A DNA stretch of 64,000 nucleotides. Origin: Adineta steineri (Eukaryota; Rotifera; Eurotatoria; Adinetida; Adinetidae). The notes beneath the pieces were generated by a model that was not told where the DNA came from, did no database searches, and was given only the letters and a program-made list of their open reading frames with translations. Shown here piece after piece: positions 35,651 through 46,212 of the stretch (position 1 is its first letter; each line of letters opens with the position of its first letter). Location: assembly GCA_905250115.1 (NCBI GenBank), contig CAJNOI010000014.1, positions 364,548 to 428,547 of the forward strand, in the 5' to 3' direction. A program made the translations under genes and the position numbers.

Positions 35651-38600
35651 ATGCAAAATAATTTACAGATATCAACAATATTTCCTGCCGAGTCTTTAGT
35701 TTCGAACCAACACGAAGTTGAACTTAGTGGTATTCGTATGAATAATGATAATTATACTATTAATTCGAAAAGAAGTCTCTCATATGGAAAATGCAATTGG
35801 TTTACTAAATTTCTTAACATGATGCTTAAAAAGTATAATTGTATCGATGTAGAAACACGTGGTATTGAACGTATATTATCAGAAGATCGTACCGATTGCA
35901 AAACTATCAATATAGCAATGATGTGGGTAAGATAGCTTGGGGGAAGGGGGGGGGGGCTGAGTGAGGGTAATTACTATCGATTTTATATTTATTAGTTTGG
36001 TGCAAATATAATTATACCAAGTTTTGCTAGTGGTATACTTGGTCCAGCACTATTCAAACTAAGTCTCTATGAATCATTTGTAACAATCATCTTTGGCACT
36101 TTACTTGGTATTATTCCAGTAGCAGCTATAGCCTGTTTTGGTCCAGCATCGGGCCTACGCACAATGGTCTATTCTCGTTACAGTTGGGGTTATTATGGTG
36201 CTTCGATAATGTCAGTTATTAATATTATTGTGTCACTTGGTTGGGCGGCTATAAACAGTATAACAGGTGCACAAACATTACGTGTTGTATTTAATGATTC
36301 AATACCAATGGTTGTTGGTATAGTTATTATTTCTATTATATCAATGATTGTCTCATTTGTTGGTTATAAATGGCTTCATATTTATGAACGATATTCATGG
36401 ATACCAATATTTATAGCATATTGTATATTAGCAGGAGTTGGTGCAAAATATTTTACATCTTCTAAAATGGTTAGATTTTCAAATAGTATAGTGAATCTTA
36501 TTCTTAGATATGATCGATTTTCGAAAAAAAAGGAACAGAAGCTTTGTTGAGAAAAAAGTTTGATGAAAATATTGAATTCATATTCGAGTGGATAAAATTT
36601 AAAATATATATACATCACTTATAGGTACCTATCAATGCAACAACATTGAACAATGATAGTCGTCGTGCACAAATATCTCGTATTTTAAGTTTTGGCGCAA
36701 CATGTTTTAGTATTTCGTCTAGTTGGTGTACGTGTGCAGTAGAGATGTGCAGGGTAAGCATTTTTCATACCCTGACCCTACCCTATGAAAATTTCTTTTA
36801 CCCTGACCCTACCCTACCCTACCACCACCGTACCCTTACCCTACCCTACCCTACTATCTCCACCATTTATCGTACCCTGACCCTACCCTACCCTATGCTA
36901 TTTAAATCATTACCCTACCCTACCCTACCCTACTAATTGAAATTTTTTTATCAAAGAATAAGTACGTATGATAAATAACTTTTTTCATTTTATTTCCAAA
37001 TAATAATAACTTTTGACTATTCAATGCATTTTCTGAAATTTCTTAATAACAAAATATCGTTCACAGCATCTTCATTTAAATTTTGTCTTCTTTCTTCTAA
37101 TATTCGACCACTAGTACTGAAAACTCGTTCACTAGTTGCACTACTAGCTGGTACACCTAATAATGATCGCGCCAATAGACTAAGTTGCGGGTAATTTATC
37201 GACCATTTTTTCCACCATGCTAATAATGATTCATTATGCATATATACAACCTTGGCTTTGATATATCGTTCAACTTCATCAATATCCTCTTCCGCGTCAG
37301 ATTCGGACTCATTGTTTTGAGCAAAGTCATGGAGAACATCTTCTTGACATGATTCACTTTTTTTCATTCGTTTTGGTGTTTTTCCAGGTGTACTAACATT
37401 ATCTACGACATAAACATCTTTATGTTGTTTATTAGGTTCAGCTGCTTTGATCGTTTTCAACATTGTTCGTGTAGCTTTATGTACTTCTTCACGTTCTTTT
37501 TGACTGTATGACTAAAAGAGAAAGCATATTATTTTGGATTATTGCAGAATAGATGTGGTAGTAGATGTCCTTTGTATTCTAGACACTTACTAAAAGATTT
37601 TTGCTGACAGGATGCAAAAAAGTCGCAATATCGTGTAATTGTGTTAACCACATACTTTGTTCAATATGAGTTAAAATATTTTTTTTTAACTGTTTGATTA
37701 CTGCATTATCTGCACTTTTAGTTTCACAAACATTTTTCAATTTAGTTGTCCATGGTAATACTAAGTGTAATGTTGGTTCTTGATCAGATGACAACTGTTC
37801 ACTTGCTTTCTTGAAAGTTAATAAAATATCACCAATACCTTTTAGTAATGCATAATCAATTTGATCTATATAATCTCCATATTCTTTTCTTTCTACGAGA
37901 ATAGATTCTATTTCTTTGAAATTCTTTTCAATAGAATACAACATATCATATACAGTATTCCATCTAGTATCACATTGTTGCTTCAAAGTAGTTGTTAACA
38001 TGCAATTTAATTCACAACGTTTAAAATGCGTGACTAATTCACCAGAAGCTTTGATCAATGCATTTATCTTAGGACATTCTTCAAGTGAATGCTTTACAAC
38101 TAGATTTAAACAATGACCTAGAAGAATAAAAGAACAACATTAATATAAAAAAAAAAGTATTTTTTCATGAAAATCGAAATTGTATCACTTTACTTATTTT
38201 TAAAAAGCAAGCAAAAAGTATATTCGTAAATAAGAATCATTTTCTTTTCATATTCTCGCGAAAATACTTACACACACATCGAAGATGAACTTCTGACTGA
38301 AGACCAGAGATAAAGTTTGACCCATTATCCGTCAGATAAATTATATGAGTCTCTTCAGGATTAATACCATATGCATTTAATACTGCTTTAATAACTCGTA
38401 CTGTACTTTCACCGGTTTTTGCACCTACAAATAAACGAGTTTCTAACATAAATGTAACTGGATGATCATTCTTTGTGTAATGTATGTTGATCGTCAAATA
38501 GTTGTCAGTTGTGTAGGTGTTTTTCCAATAGTCAGTTGATAAACCAATAAGTCGCACATGTTGCAAATCTTCACGTAAAATATCCTTTAATTTCAATCGA

Positions 38601-40321
38601 TATTCTTCTGCAAGTTGTTTAATAGTCCTAGAAACATTTGTTCTATCAGGAAGTAAGTTCTTGACAGATGGTTTGCTACATTTGTTCAAACCAAATTTAT
38701 AACCAGTATCAATTAATGCTTGGCATAATTGTTGAAATCCATCTCCATGAACACTGTTGAACGAACGAATATCGAAAGCGCAATATTTTGCGCAAGAAAT
38801 GGTGATTGATCTTTTATCATCTTGTGAAATACTAATGTCCTTTGTTAAATATTTATCAATCGATGATGTTGATCGATATGTTGTTGTTTTCTTCGTACAG
38901 CCTTGTACGTGTAAATTTAAAGAATTGGTTCCATTTTTTACTTCATATGATAATAACTGAGTACAAACCGTACATTGTACAAATGGTTCATAAACGTTAT
39001 CTGAATTCTTTATTCTTAATAAATTTGACCAAAATTCACCAGAAGAACCAGTTGGTGGCTCTTTTGTTGTGGTTAAAGTTCCTTCTTTGAGTTGACGAAT
39101 TACTTCTCTTTTTTTTTGTTCAATCTGAGCTCGAGGAGATTTTGTTGACATATTCATACAGGTAAAAATATTTAATTTTTCAAAGAAAATTTAGTATTAT
39201 AAATAATGAACAATAGAACTTTTGTGAGAGAAAGTATATAAACAAGGAATTACATTGTGATCTATCTTTTTATTTGTTTTCCTTTTATCCAGTCTATTTG
39301 TGCGTTTCTATTTTAAAGAAAATTAATATATGCAGGAGAAAGATGTCGTTCTATAGTGATATATCTAGTTAAAAAAAACTTACCCTTACCCTACCCTTAC
39401 CCTACGACTCTCTTACCCTGACCCTACCCTACCCTACTATCTCCACCATTTATCGTACCCTGACCCTACCCTACCCTACGACTTTCTTACCCTGACCCTA
39501 CCCTACCCTGCAGGGTAGGGTAGGGTAGGACAGGGTAAGGGTACCCTGCACATCTCTAGTGTGCAGCTGATTATAATACATATTTTTCTGAAGATACAAG
39601 TCAATTAAAAATCTTCGTTCTTACTTATATCGGTAATTTCCTACCGATGGCTCTTCTACAATTACTTGGAGCAGCTGCTTATACAGGCACATACACCAAT
39701 CAAGAATGGAATCATGCATATGAAATAAATAGTGTTGGCGGATTATTAGGTGCTAGTCTCTCATCTCTTAGAGGTTTTGGTAAATTTTTACTTGTTCTAT
39801 TTGCATTATCGACTATTGGTAATAATATACTAAATATTTATTCTTTATCATTGTCTGCGCAAGTTATTGGGCCAATATTTAAACGTATACCACGCTTTTT
39901 ATATACAGTTGTTGGTACTATAATATATATTCTATTAGCTATTGTTGCTGCAAATAAATTTAATGATTCATTAATATCACTTCTAAGTTTAACATCATAT
40001 TGGTCAGTAGTATTTGTTGTTATTGTGGTGGAAGAACATCTTCTATTTCGATGGTATTCATTTAAAAATTATAATTTTGATATATGGAATAATCGTAAAA
40101 GCTTATCAGTCGGTATAGCTGCAATATTATCAGGTTTAGTAGGTGCTGTTGGTATTGCACTTGGAATGACACAAACTTGGTTCACTGGACCGATTGCAAA
40201 AGCTATTGCAGGTGATAGTGGTGAACAAGGTGCAGATGTTGGCCTTGAACTTGGTTTTGTTTTTACAGCAGTTAGTTTTCCATTATTCCGATCAATTGAA
40301 TTATATTATATTCGAAAATAA
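35651..40321 (+). CDS. NCS1-type purine/cytosine permease, third exon split by a hAT transposon
   Basis: Exons are 35651-35926, 35996-36469, and a third exon 36625-36739 plus 39567-40321 that is interrupted by the element at 36740-39558. Counting one copy of the 8-bp duplication, the three exons sum to 540 codons (539 residues), all in phase. The sequence has about 12 hydrophobic segments and features of nucleobase-cation symporters: an N-terminal soluble tail, MWFGANIIIPSFASG in segment 1, CFGPASGLRTMVYSRYSWG, SFGATCFSISSSWCTCAADY and TGTYTNQEWNHAY. Fungal FCY2-like proteins are the closest family I recall; a foreign origin is possible. The protein would import purines or cytosine with a cation at the plasma membrane. 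The first intron begins with an unusual G tract. As assembled, this allele is disrupted. Confidence 0.82.
35938..35967 (+). other. G-rich tract in intron 1 of the permease gene
   Basis: Two long G runs (about 6 and 11 nt) plus GGG lie 12 nt after the GTAAG donor. They could form a G-quadruplex in the pre-mRNA or the DNA. Nothing like it occurs elsewhere in this AT-rich window. Confidence 0.6.
36732..36739. repeat. 8-bp target-site duplication, left copy
   Basis: GTGTGCAG directly precedes the hAT terminus TAGAGATGTGCAGGG and is repeated at 39559-39566 after the right terminus. Confidence 0.95.
36752..36936. repeat. Left subterminal TACCCT hexamer array of the hAT element
   Basis: About 20 copies of TACCCT, with some TACCCTGACCCTACCC variants, in four clusters separated by 15-25 bp. 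Probably transposase-binding repeats, comparable in role to the subterminal hexamers of Ac. The unit is telomere-like but differs from the TGTGGG unit reported for bdelloid telomeres. Confidence 0.85.
37017..39157 (-). CDS. hAT transposase, intact, three exons
   Basis: Exons 39157-38272, 38117-37591 and 37511-37017 sum to 636 codons (635 residues), with GTAAGT donors. N-terminal part (about residues 45-90): BED-type zinc finger, CTVCTQLLSYEVKNGTNSLN followed by H and C. The RNase H-like catalytic core shows STDYWKN (first Asp), YLTDNGSNF (second Asp), RCVCHCLNLVVKHS (the hAT CxxH motif, across the first splice junction) and CDTRWNT. The C-terminal dimerisation domain is LLARSLLGVPASSATSERVF, SxxGRILEERRQNLN, with the catalytic Glu expected in that part of the sequence. 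An acidic insert (ESESDAEEDIDEVE) precedes it. The protein would cut and rejoin its own element ends in the nucleus. No stops or frame breaks are seen, which supports recent activity. Orientation is opposite to the host permease gene. Confidence 0.93.
39379..39545. repeat. Right subterminal TACCCT hexamer array of the hAT element
   Basis: TACCCT and TACCCTGACCCT repeats on the same strand as in the left array, ending in a small palindrome (CCTACCCTGCAGGGTAGG) where the orientation flips to AGGGTA, immediately before the terminus. Confidence 0.85.
39559..39566. repeat. 8-bp target-site duplication, right copy
   Basis: GTGTGCAG, identical to 36732-36739. The permease reading frame resumes directly after it. 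Confidence 0.95.
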
Positions 40322-40346
40322 ACCATGTTTTGTTTATATATCTTGA

Positions 40347-40408
40347 TAGTATGGGTGAGGATGTTGATCTCATTCTCATTCACTTACATCTACATTCACC
40401 TTCGCTCC
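40347..40408. repeat. GT/AC hairpin element 8
   Basis: ATGGGTGAGGATGTTGAT at the left and ATCTACATTCACCTTCGCTCC at the right (imperfect), starting just after CTTGATAGT. Confidence 0.55.
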
Positions 40409-40520
40409 TATCGATCCTTTCTATTGATAAAGATATCGTGAAATATATTTGAACATCGAAACAAATATTTTTCAAAAAAAAATAACAGAATTATAAAAAC
40501 TCACGTGTCATGAAACATAA

Positions 40521-40582
40521 GCGGGTGTCAATGTGAGTAACTCTTCTTTATTTACACCCACAAACACTTACACCCTCACTCC
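40521..40582. repeat. GT/AC hairpin element 9
   Basis: GCGGGTGTCAATGTGAGTAA and TTTACACCCACAAACACTTA plus CACCCTCACTCC, spacer about 15 nt. Confidence 0.6.
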
Positions 40583-40666
40583 TAAGTATTAAATTTAGTT
40601 ATTAAGCAAAAAAAAAGATTTTATTAATAAGAAAAGCATAAAACTTCACATCAGAGTATAGTATCA

Positions 40667-40975
40667 TCAATTATTATACTCTAAAAAGCCTCGCATTCGA
40701 TTCTGATCCCATATTTTAAAGTTTTTCAATTTACATAATTTCTGAAGCCGTTTGTTTTTATTCTTTTCTATGTAATTACCAATGATTTGTTGAGCTAGTT
40801 CTATTATAAGACTAATACTAAGCCAATAAATTCCGCCGCTAATTAATTTAAACACATTAGTAGAGAAGAAAGGAAATATCCATGTTAAAGAAAATGCAAA
40901 TTTATATAATTTTTGTCTTGTTTTTCCTAGAATTATATCTTGTTTAGTTGAATATGTTAATCCATTTCTATACAA
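40667..40975 (-). CDS. Hypothetical 102-residue protein
   Basis: Single open frame with an N-terminal basic part, two hydrophobic stretches (about residues 27-47 and 48-68) and a Lys/Arg-rich tail (IEKNKNKRLQKLCKLKN). It could be a small two-pass membrane protein. No family is recognised. It sits between two GT/AC hairpins. Chance cannot be excluded. Confidence 0.35.
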   Translation of the reverse strand: MYRNGLTYSTKQDIILGKTRQKLYKFAFSLTWIFPFFSTNVFKLISGGIYWLSISLIIELAQQIIGNYIEKNKNKRLQKLCKLKNFKIWDQNRMRGFLEYNN

Positions 40976-40993
40976 TTTCCCATATTGAGTCTT

Positions 40994-41056
40994 AAGGGTG
41001 TGGGTGTGGATGTAGGTATAGATGTCATTATTCCCTTAACCCACACTCACACCCTA
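40994..41056. repeat. GT/AC hairpin element 10
   Basis: CTTAAGGGTGTGGGTGTGGA at the left and TTAACCCACACTCACACCCT at the right; a well-preserved copy with a loop of about 25 nt. Confidence 0.8.
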
Positions 41057-41752
41057 GTTTTGTTTGAAACATAATTTAGTCTTTTGCAAAATACTAAAGT
41101 TTTTAGAAATGAACTCTACAAAAAAAATAAAATGTTCTACTTTAAAGTTAACAAATTGAATTTAAAATTTAAGAATTATTATTCAATTTGCTAAAACATC
41201 TGGTGGCTAGAAGATTATTTAATCTCCATGAAAATATTTATACTTTTCAAAAAAAAAACCTATCTATAAAAGATGAGTTTTATAAAAAAATATCTTTTTT
41301 TATCATAAAAACTTTTTAAACTTACTACATTTTTTTTAAATATAACGAAATTATTTTTACATTGAAAAAATGCGAAAAATCTTCTTCCATATTTCACATA
41401 ATCGAGTTGACACTTTGCAGTATAGCTTAATTAATAAATTAACATTGAAAATAATTTGTTTTGTATTTAAACTTGTAATATTAAACAAAAATGTCACGAC
41501 TATTTTTAATACAATATGATAATATCTATTAAATTTTATTTTCTCATTATGTTTATAATTAACAATCGAAACATAAATATAAACATTAAACTTGAATTTA
41601 TTTATTTGATTATTACAAAAACACACCTCTTGCATTTGAAAGAAAACAAAAGTTTATTATAAATAAAAAATGGTTTATACAAAAAAATAAGAAGCTTGAG
41701 TATAATATTTTGCTTCAACGAAGAAAAAATAATTTATATTGAATCAGATTTA

Positions 41753-42264
41753 TTAAGGATCTTCACAAAGAAGACCAGATAAGTTGATATCTTTGCCATC
41801 TATATTAACAGATGCAAGAAAAACTGTTGACAAAGGACTGAACGATCCAACAGCAATTTCCGAAGTTTTTTTATGTAATTCACCATTAACAACATTACAC
41901 AAGCATTGCGTGTTTTGGAAACAAAAACCATCACATAGAACTCGTAACTGACCAACGAAAGTTTTATTCAACTGGTCCAATGGAGATGGCAACTTCGAGG
42001 TATCAATCGTATGTGTTTTTTGACAATACTCTCTACATATGTTCGGTTTTTCTCCTTGATGATTTATGCAGTAGTTATCCAACTCCTCTTCTATTTTAAA
42101 ATAAATCTCAAAATAAAACATTCACCATAACAATGAATATTCTACTCACTTGTGTAATCATTATTACATCCTGAAGGTGCAGCAAAACCAAATGGTAGAT
42201 GTAGAGCAACATATCCAAAGAAAGATAACATCAAAACAAATAATATTTTATCCAGACTAACCAT
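41753..42264 (-). CDS. Secreted Cys-containing protein, function unknown
   Basis: Two exons: 42264-42150 and 42090-41753, intron 59 bp, joining in phase 1 to 150 residues. Residues 1-30 are a signal peptide (KILFVLMLSFFGYVALHLPF) with a cut probably near GFAAPSG. The mature part has ten Cys, including the pattern CINHQGEKPNICREYC and VLCDGFCFQNTQCLCN, suggesting a small disulfide-bonded secreted domain. No named family is recognised. The acceptor AAAATAG at 42091 was preferred over an upstream GAG because it keeps the frame. AT-rich untranslated sequence surrounds it. Confidence 0.7.
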
Positions 42265-45200
42265 TCTTGATAAAAGAAATATATTCGTATATTTTTTATT
42301 GAAGGATTAATATAAATTGTTTAATACAAATCGATTTTAAAATTTTCTCTATTTATATAATATTATTTCATACTTAATGCTCCTAAATACAATGATAATA
42401 TCTGTTTTTGTTCTTTCAGTGCAAAACAAAGAATAAAGAATATTTAGTCATGATTCATTAATATTATACGTGTGTTGGATTTGTCTTCACATGATATAAT
42501 CGTACAAAAGAGTACAGTAATAAGATAGAAAGAAACGATTGACTATTATCATCATCTTTTATTTTTCGTATAGAGATACAAAAGAAAGAGTGAGTATTGT
42601 CTTATTATGAAGCAAAAAATAAGTATGAATCATGTTGAAATAAAACTAATGTGTAAATAAGCATCATTTAAAACAAAACAAAACAAAACAAAATCGATTG
42701 ATATTTTCATTTGTTTATCATAAATGAAATATAATCTATAAATTATTATTATTCAAATAAAGAAATATTTCACAAAATAAAACCTCAAAATAATCAAAAT
42801 ATATATTTTGTTTTTTTCTGATATTATTCAATATTTTTATATTGACTTTAAACGTATTTATTTGTTAATTAACATAAAACAATTTTAGTCTCACAATGAG
42901 GTAGTAATTATTCTTTCTTTTGTATTTCTAAAAAAAAAATTAAAGGATTGCATAAGCATACTTGATCACCTCTTTGACTCTTTCTTTCTCTATCTTATGA
43001 CTATACTTTATTATACGATTATATTAGATATGAAGAAAATATAAATAGAGAAATTTTCGAATGAATTTAAATAAAATAATCGATATTTCTATTTCAAACA
43101 CAATAAGAGTTTTGTTAAGAGAAAAGTATGTTTTTGATGAATTGTATTCAAAGCAAGTAGAATATAATTTTTAGTTGTCATTAAGAATCAAGATAAAATT
43201 AAGCGAAAGAACAAATTAATAATTTTTATAACAGTATAGAAATGAATTCTGTTTGAATGATTACTATATATTGAATAGGTGACAAGTTTTTAGAGCTACG
43301 AAATAAATGATTAACTGAAAGAAAGTATTTTTCACATTGGAAATACGTTTCAAATTATACATGCATTGATATGTATTAAATTATCGAAACTTATATATAA
43401 ATTAAAGAATATTGGAAAAAAGCATGATAGTAAATCTCTTTGTTATTTTTATCTTGGTAGTTTATATAAAAATCGTAGAAAAACAACCTCTAAACACGAT
43501 CTGTATTGAAATCTTTAATGTCCTCTCAACATTTAGTAAGGTAGAACTTAAGAAAGGTTGAAAGATGACTTTATATTTGTTTTTAATTGTAACTTTTGAC
43601 GCTCTATCAAATGGACTGTTCATCTGAGAATCAAATTTTCGACGTATGAATATTTCTGAATACACAGTAGGCCCATCTTCTCATGAATTGTGTGTTTAGG
43701 TAAGACAAGAAATCCGTTAGATATGTGAAATAGAATGAACAATACAAATGTTTAATGAATTGAAAGTCAATTTCAATGAAATATTCTAGAAAAAATGTTC
43801 TCACTTCTTTTAAAAACCATTGATATTCTCTGTAGGTATATTAAACATATCCATTTTGATTGAAAATCGATTATTGTTAGAAAAATAATCGAAATAACTC
43901 CTATAATAATTTTCTAATATTTAGACTCATCACTTATAAGAGTGTTTAGAACAAATTATTTCTTAATAAATTTACAAAAAGAAAAGTCATTATTTTAGTT
44001 ATAGATTTGTCAATCCAAATATAGAAATAATTGTCGTCAATATTCACAAAAAAAATTCCATTTAATTCCATTAAATTATACGCTACATTCAAATTTGAAT
44101 ATCTTCATTTAACCGTATGAAATTATACATTGTTAAATTTTATAACTTTGATAATTGTTAAGTAAGAATGTTAAATGAACTCTTCAGAATTAATATTCAT
44201 GATAAATATGATGTTTCTTTGAGTATTTGTCATAAGTGTGATAGTCTAATTCCATTCCACAATTCGCTATCATATTTAAATGTTGAAGATTAGACAAATT
44301 TATTACTATTGTGAAAGTTAAACTGTATAGCAGGATTAATAAAGGACTAGAGTATATTTTTCATATTAGATAGTGAAAATCGTAGATAAAAATGTTAGAC
44401 AACATGTAAAAATGTAATTGTTCATCATGGCTTCTAGTTTTTATCATGATATATCTACTCTTTTTATTCTTATGTTGATTTCGTTTTGAAGAATTGAAAT
44501 ATGACGCATATCTCTGAATAATTGATTTCTTAACAGTTGAACACGTCTGATAGAAGATTCATAGTTATTACAATGATTTATATGAACATTTACTTGGGAC
44601 AAATTCAAAAAATCATTCTCGCGAAGCGAATATGATGATATGGCTTTTCAATGTACATGAAAAGACAATGAAAAATAAAATCAACGAACAAGGTACATAC
44701 TTGGATGAAAGTGAACAGATCAGGAAAACAATATAGTCCATTCAAATAAAAATTATAATTTTATTAAAATAAAGTTTAGTTGTATCATTTTATAATTTAA
44801 AAGAATATATAACATATTTTTAATAATTAAATATAAATTAATAAAAAAGAAAATCTTCGATTATTTATTTATTTGAATGATGCTTCGAATAAGATTTATT
44901 TCTAACTTTTGAATTAGATAAATTTAGTAATCGTCATATCTGTATACGCACTTGTATTATATAATTTATTTCTAAAATAGATTCAAATACGTCATACGTA
45001 TATGAAAACAAACTGCGTTTTTGTGATGATTATTGAGTAAATAGGAAAAATAAAAGTGCATAGATTACTCATTCATTCACCTGCATAATGATAATACGTC
45101 ATTAAGAAAGGCGTAGTATCTTTTTCTACACCCATGTTATTATTAGAATATGCTTAAATGTCTATGCTTCATTGAGCAAAATTTATCTATAAAAGCTCAA

Positions 45201-45270
45201 GAATATACAATGAAATTTTATACAATTACATTTTTTCATATTACAAAGATATATATCAATCGATTAAATA
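42265..45270. other. 3-kb AT-rich spacer, no gene seen
   Basis: No open frame with support on either strand. A short (AAAAC)n run lies near 42675-42695. The sequence is strongly AT-biased with no clear inverted repeat. It could hold untranslated exons or non-coding RNA, but nothing in the sequence shows this. Confidence 0.5.
45187..45195 (+). promoter_or_regulatory. Candidate TATA box for the glycine-rich gene
   Basis: CTATAAAAG lies about 80 nt upstream of the start codon at 45271. Confidence 0.5.
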
Positions 45271-45566
45271 ATGGCTGGTTTTGGTGTAAATGTTTTTGAT
45301 GCATTTGCCGACAATGCGGCTGATCGTTTTGTAAATAATTTTATACCGGGCAATGGTATGTTGTTTATATTTTAAAATAAAAGTAAGAATTTATTTGATT
45401 ATTTCTAGGTGTTCTTCAAACGGGTGTTGATCAATGGCTTAATAATGATATTAATCGTAATTTAGGTGGAGGTCTTGGATCAAGTTACGGATATGGTTAT
45501 GATAATGGCTTCGGCGGCGGATTCGGCGGCGGCTTCGGTGGTGGTTATGGTGGTGGATGGTATTAA
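45271..45566 (+). CDS. Small glycine-rich protein
   Basis: Two exons: 45271-45355 and 45409-45566, intron 53 bp, 80 residues. The N-terminal half (MAGFGVNVFDAFADNAADRF, then NNFIPGNGVLQTGVDQWLNN) is amphipathic and helix-prone. The C-terminal third is Gly/Phe/Tyr repeats (GFGGGFGGGFGGGYGGGWY). There is no signal peptide. Glycine-rich low-complexity tails of this kind occur in RNA-binding, cuticle-like and stress-related proteins; none can be assigned. The GC-rich glycine codons (GGC) stand out against the AT-rich surroundings. A good TATA box and AATAAA-type sites flank it, so it is probably expressed. Confidence 0.75.
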
Positions 45567-45875
45567 ATTTATTGAAAAAAAGACATTGTTTTTTATGTAT
45601 AAAATAATCTGTGAACATTAAAATGTTTTAAATAAATAATGAGGATGTACAATATAAATATGCAGTAATTTCATTGATACACTATGAAAATATAATATAT
45701 TCAGGTGTATCATAGAATGTTTATTACGTTTTTGTTAGTTATCATCAACGCATATAAGAACATGAAATTATTTCATTTAAATTCCATGATAAATAGAATA
45801 TTTTTATTATTATGAATATGAGATGACAGATAATAAAATATTTGTTTTAAATAGTTAGATACAATACGGTGTATA
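45567..45875. other. Spacer, no gene seen
   Basis: AT-rich 3' flanks of the two convergent genes. Confidence 0.4.
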
Positions 45876-46212
45876 TTATTGTATTTGTTGCTGTTGTTTT
45901 GTGTATACAAGTATTGCTCGAAGCCATTTACTTAATGTATAATACAACTGAGAGATATTTTTAAGTTCATCTGGTTGACATTCATATTGATCAAAAATCG
46001 AATTGAGTTTTGTTATTTGTTCTTGACTTATATGATCTTGATCCAAATCAAATAAGCGTTTTAAAAATTGAGCATAATCGCCTGCCATTCTATTTTTGTC
46101 ATCTGTCCATTGTCATGTTTGTTTCGAACGTTCGAGTAAAATACGAACACATTAAAATCTGATGATAATAATTTACGTAAAGATTCTTCAGCCTCTAATA
46201 AAAAAATCTTTT
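45876..46212 (-). pseudogene. Gene fragment resembling a dynein heavy-chain stalk region, with a 1-nt frame slip
   Basis: After a TATAG acceptor (46213-46214) an exon encodes EAEESLRKLLSSDFNVFVFY up to about 46095, then the frame ends early. The next frame down continues MAGDYAQFLKRLFDL to a stop at 45876, with FDQYECQPDELKNISQLYYT and LSKWLRAILVY. The pattern 'Y...P.....S......L.KW..A...Y' resembles the microtubule-binding stalk of dynein heavy chains. One extra A in the run ACAAAAATAG would join the frames. The upstream part of such a large gene is not present nearby, so this may be a fragment, a short gene of unknown kind, or an assembly error. The dynein link is tentative. Confidence 0.4.

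Larger units (their letters stand above)
36740..39558 (-). mobile_element. Complete hAT DNA transposon, 2819 bp
   Basis: Inverted ends TAGAGATGTGCAGGGTA and TACCCTGCACATCTCTA are flanked by identical 8-bp copies of GTGTGCAG (36732-36739, 39559-39566), the hallmark of hAT insertion. The element encodes one uninterrupted, spliced transposase on its minus strand. Both subterminal regions are packed with TACCCT hexamers, and a 46-bp piece (36851-36896 and 39434-39479) is present in both as a direct repeat. Perfect target duplication, matching ends and intact coding point to a young, possibly active insertion. It lies antisense within the third exon of the NCS1 permease gene. Confidence 0.95.
40322..41752. 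other. Spacer with three GT/AC hairpins and one weak minus-strand frame
   Basis: Three hairpins lie within 710 bp (40347-40408, 40521-40582, 40994-41056), the densest cluster in the window. They bracket the 102-residue frame at 40667-40975. The AT-rich remainder, including the 92-residue frame at 41357-41635, shows no gene. Confidence 0.5.

Noticed and set aside
36646-36936. 96-residue frame ending in Thr-Leu-Pro-Tyr repeats
   Set aside because: It runs from the permease exon into the TACCCT array of the hAT element; the repeats are translated subterminal DNA.
36752-39545. TACCCT arrays read as an internal telomere
   Set aside because: They are confined within the hAT inverted ends and differ from the reported bdelloid telomeric unit, so they belong to the transposon.
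41357-41635. 92-residue minus-strand frame
   Set aside because: Very AT-rich codons, no domain, no promoter signals.
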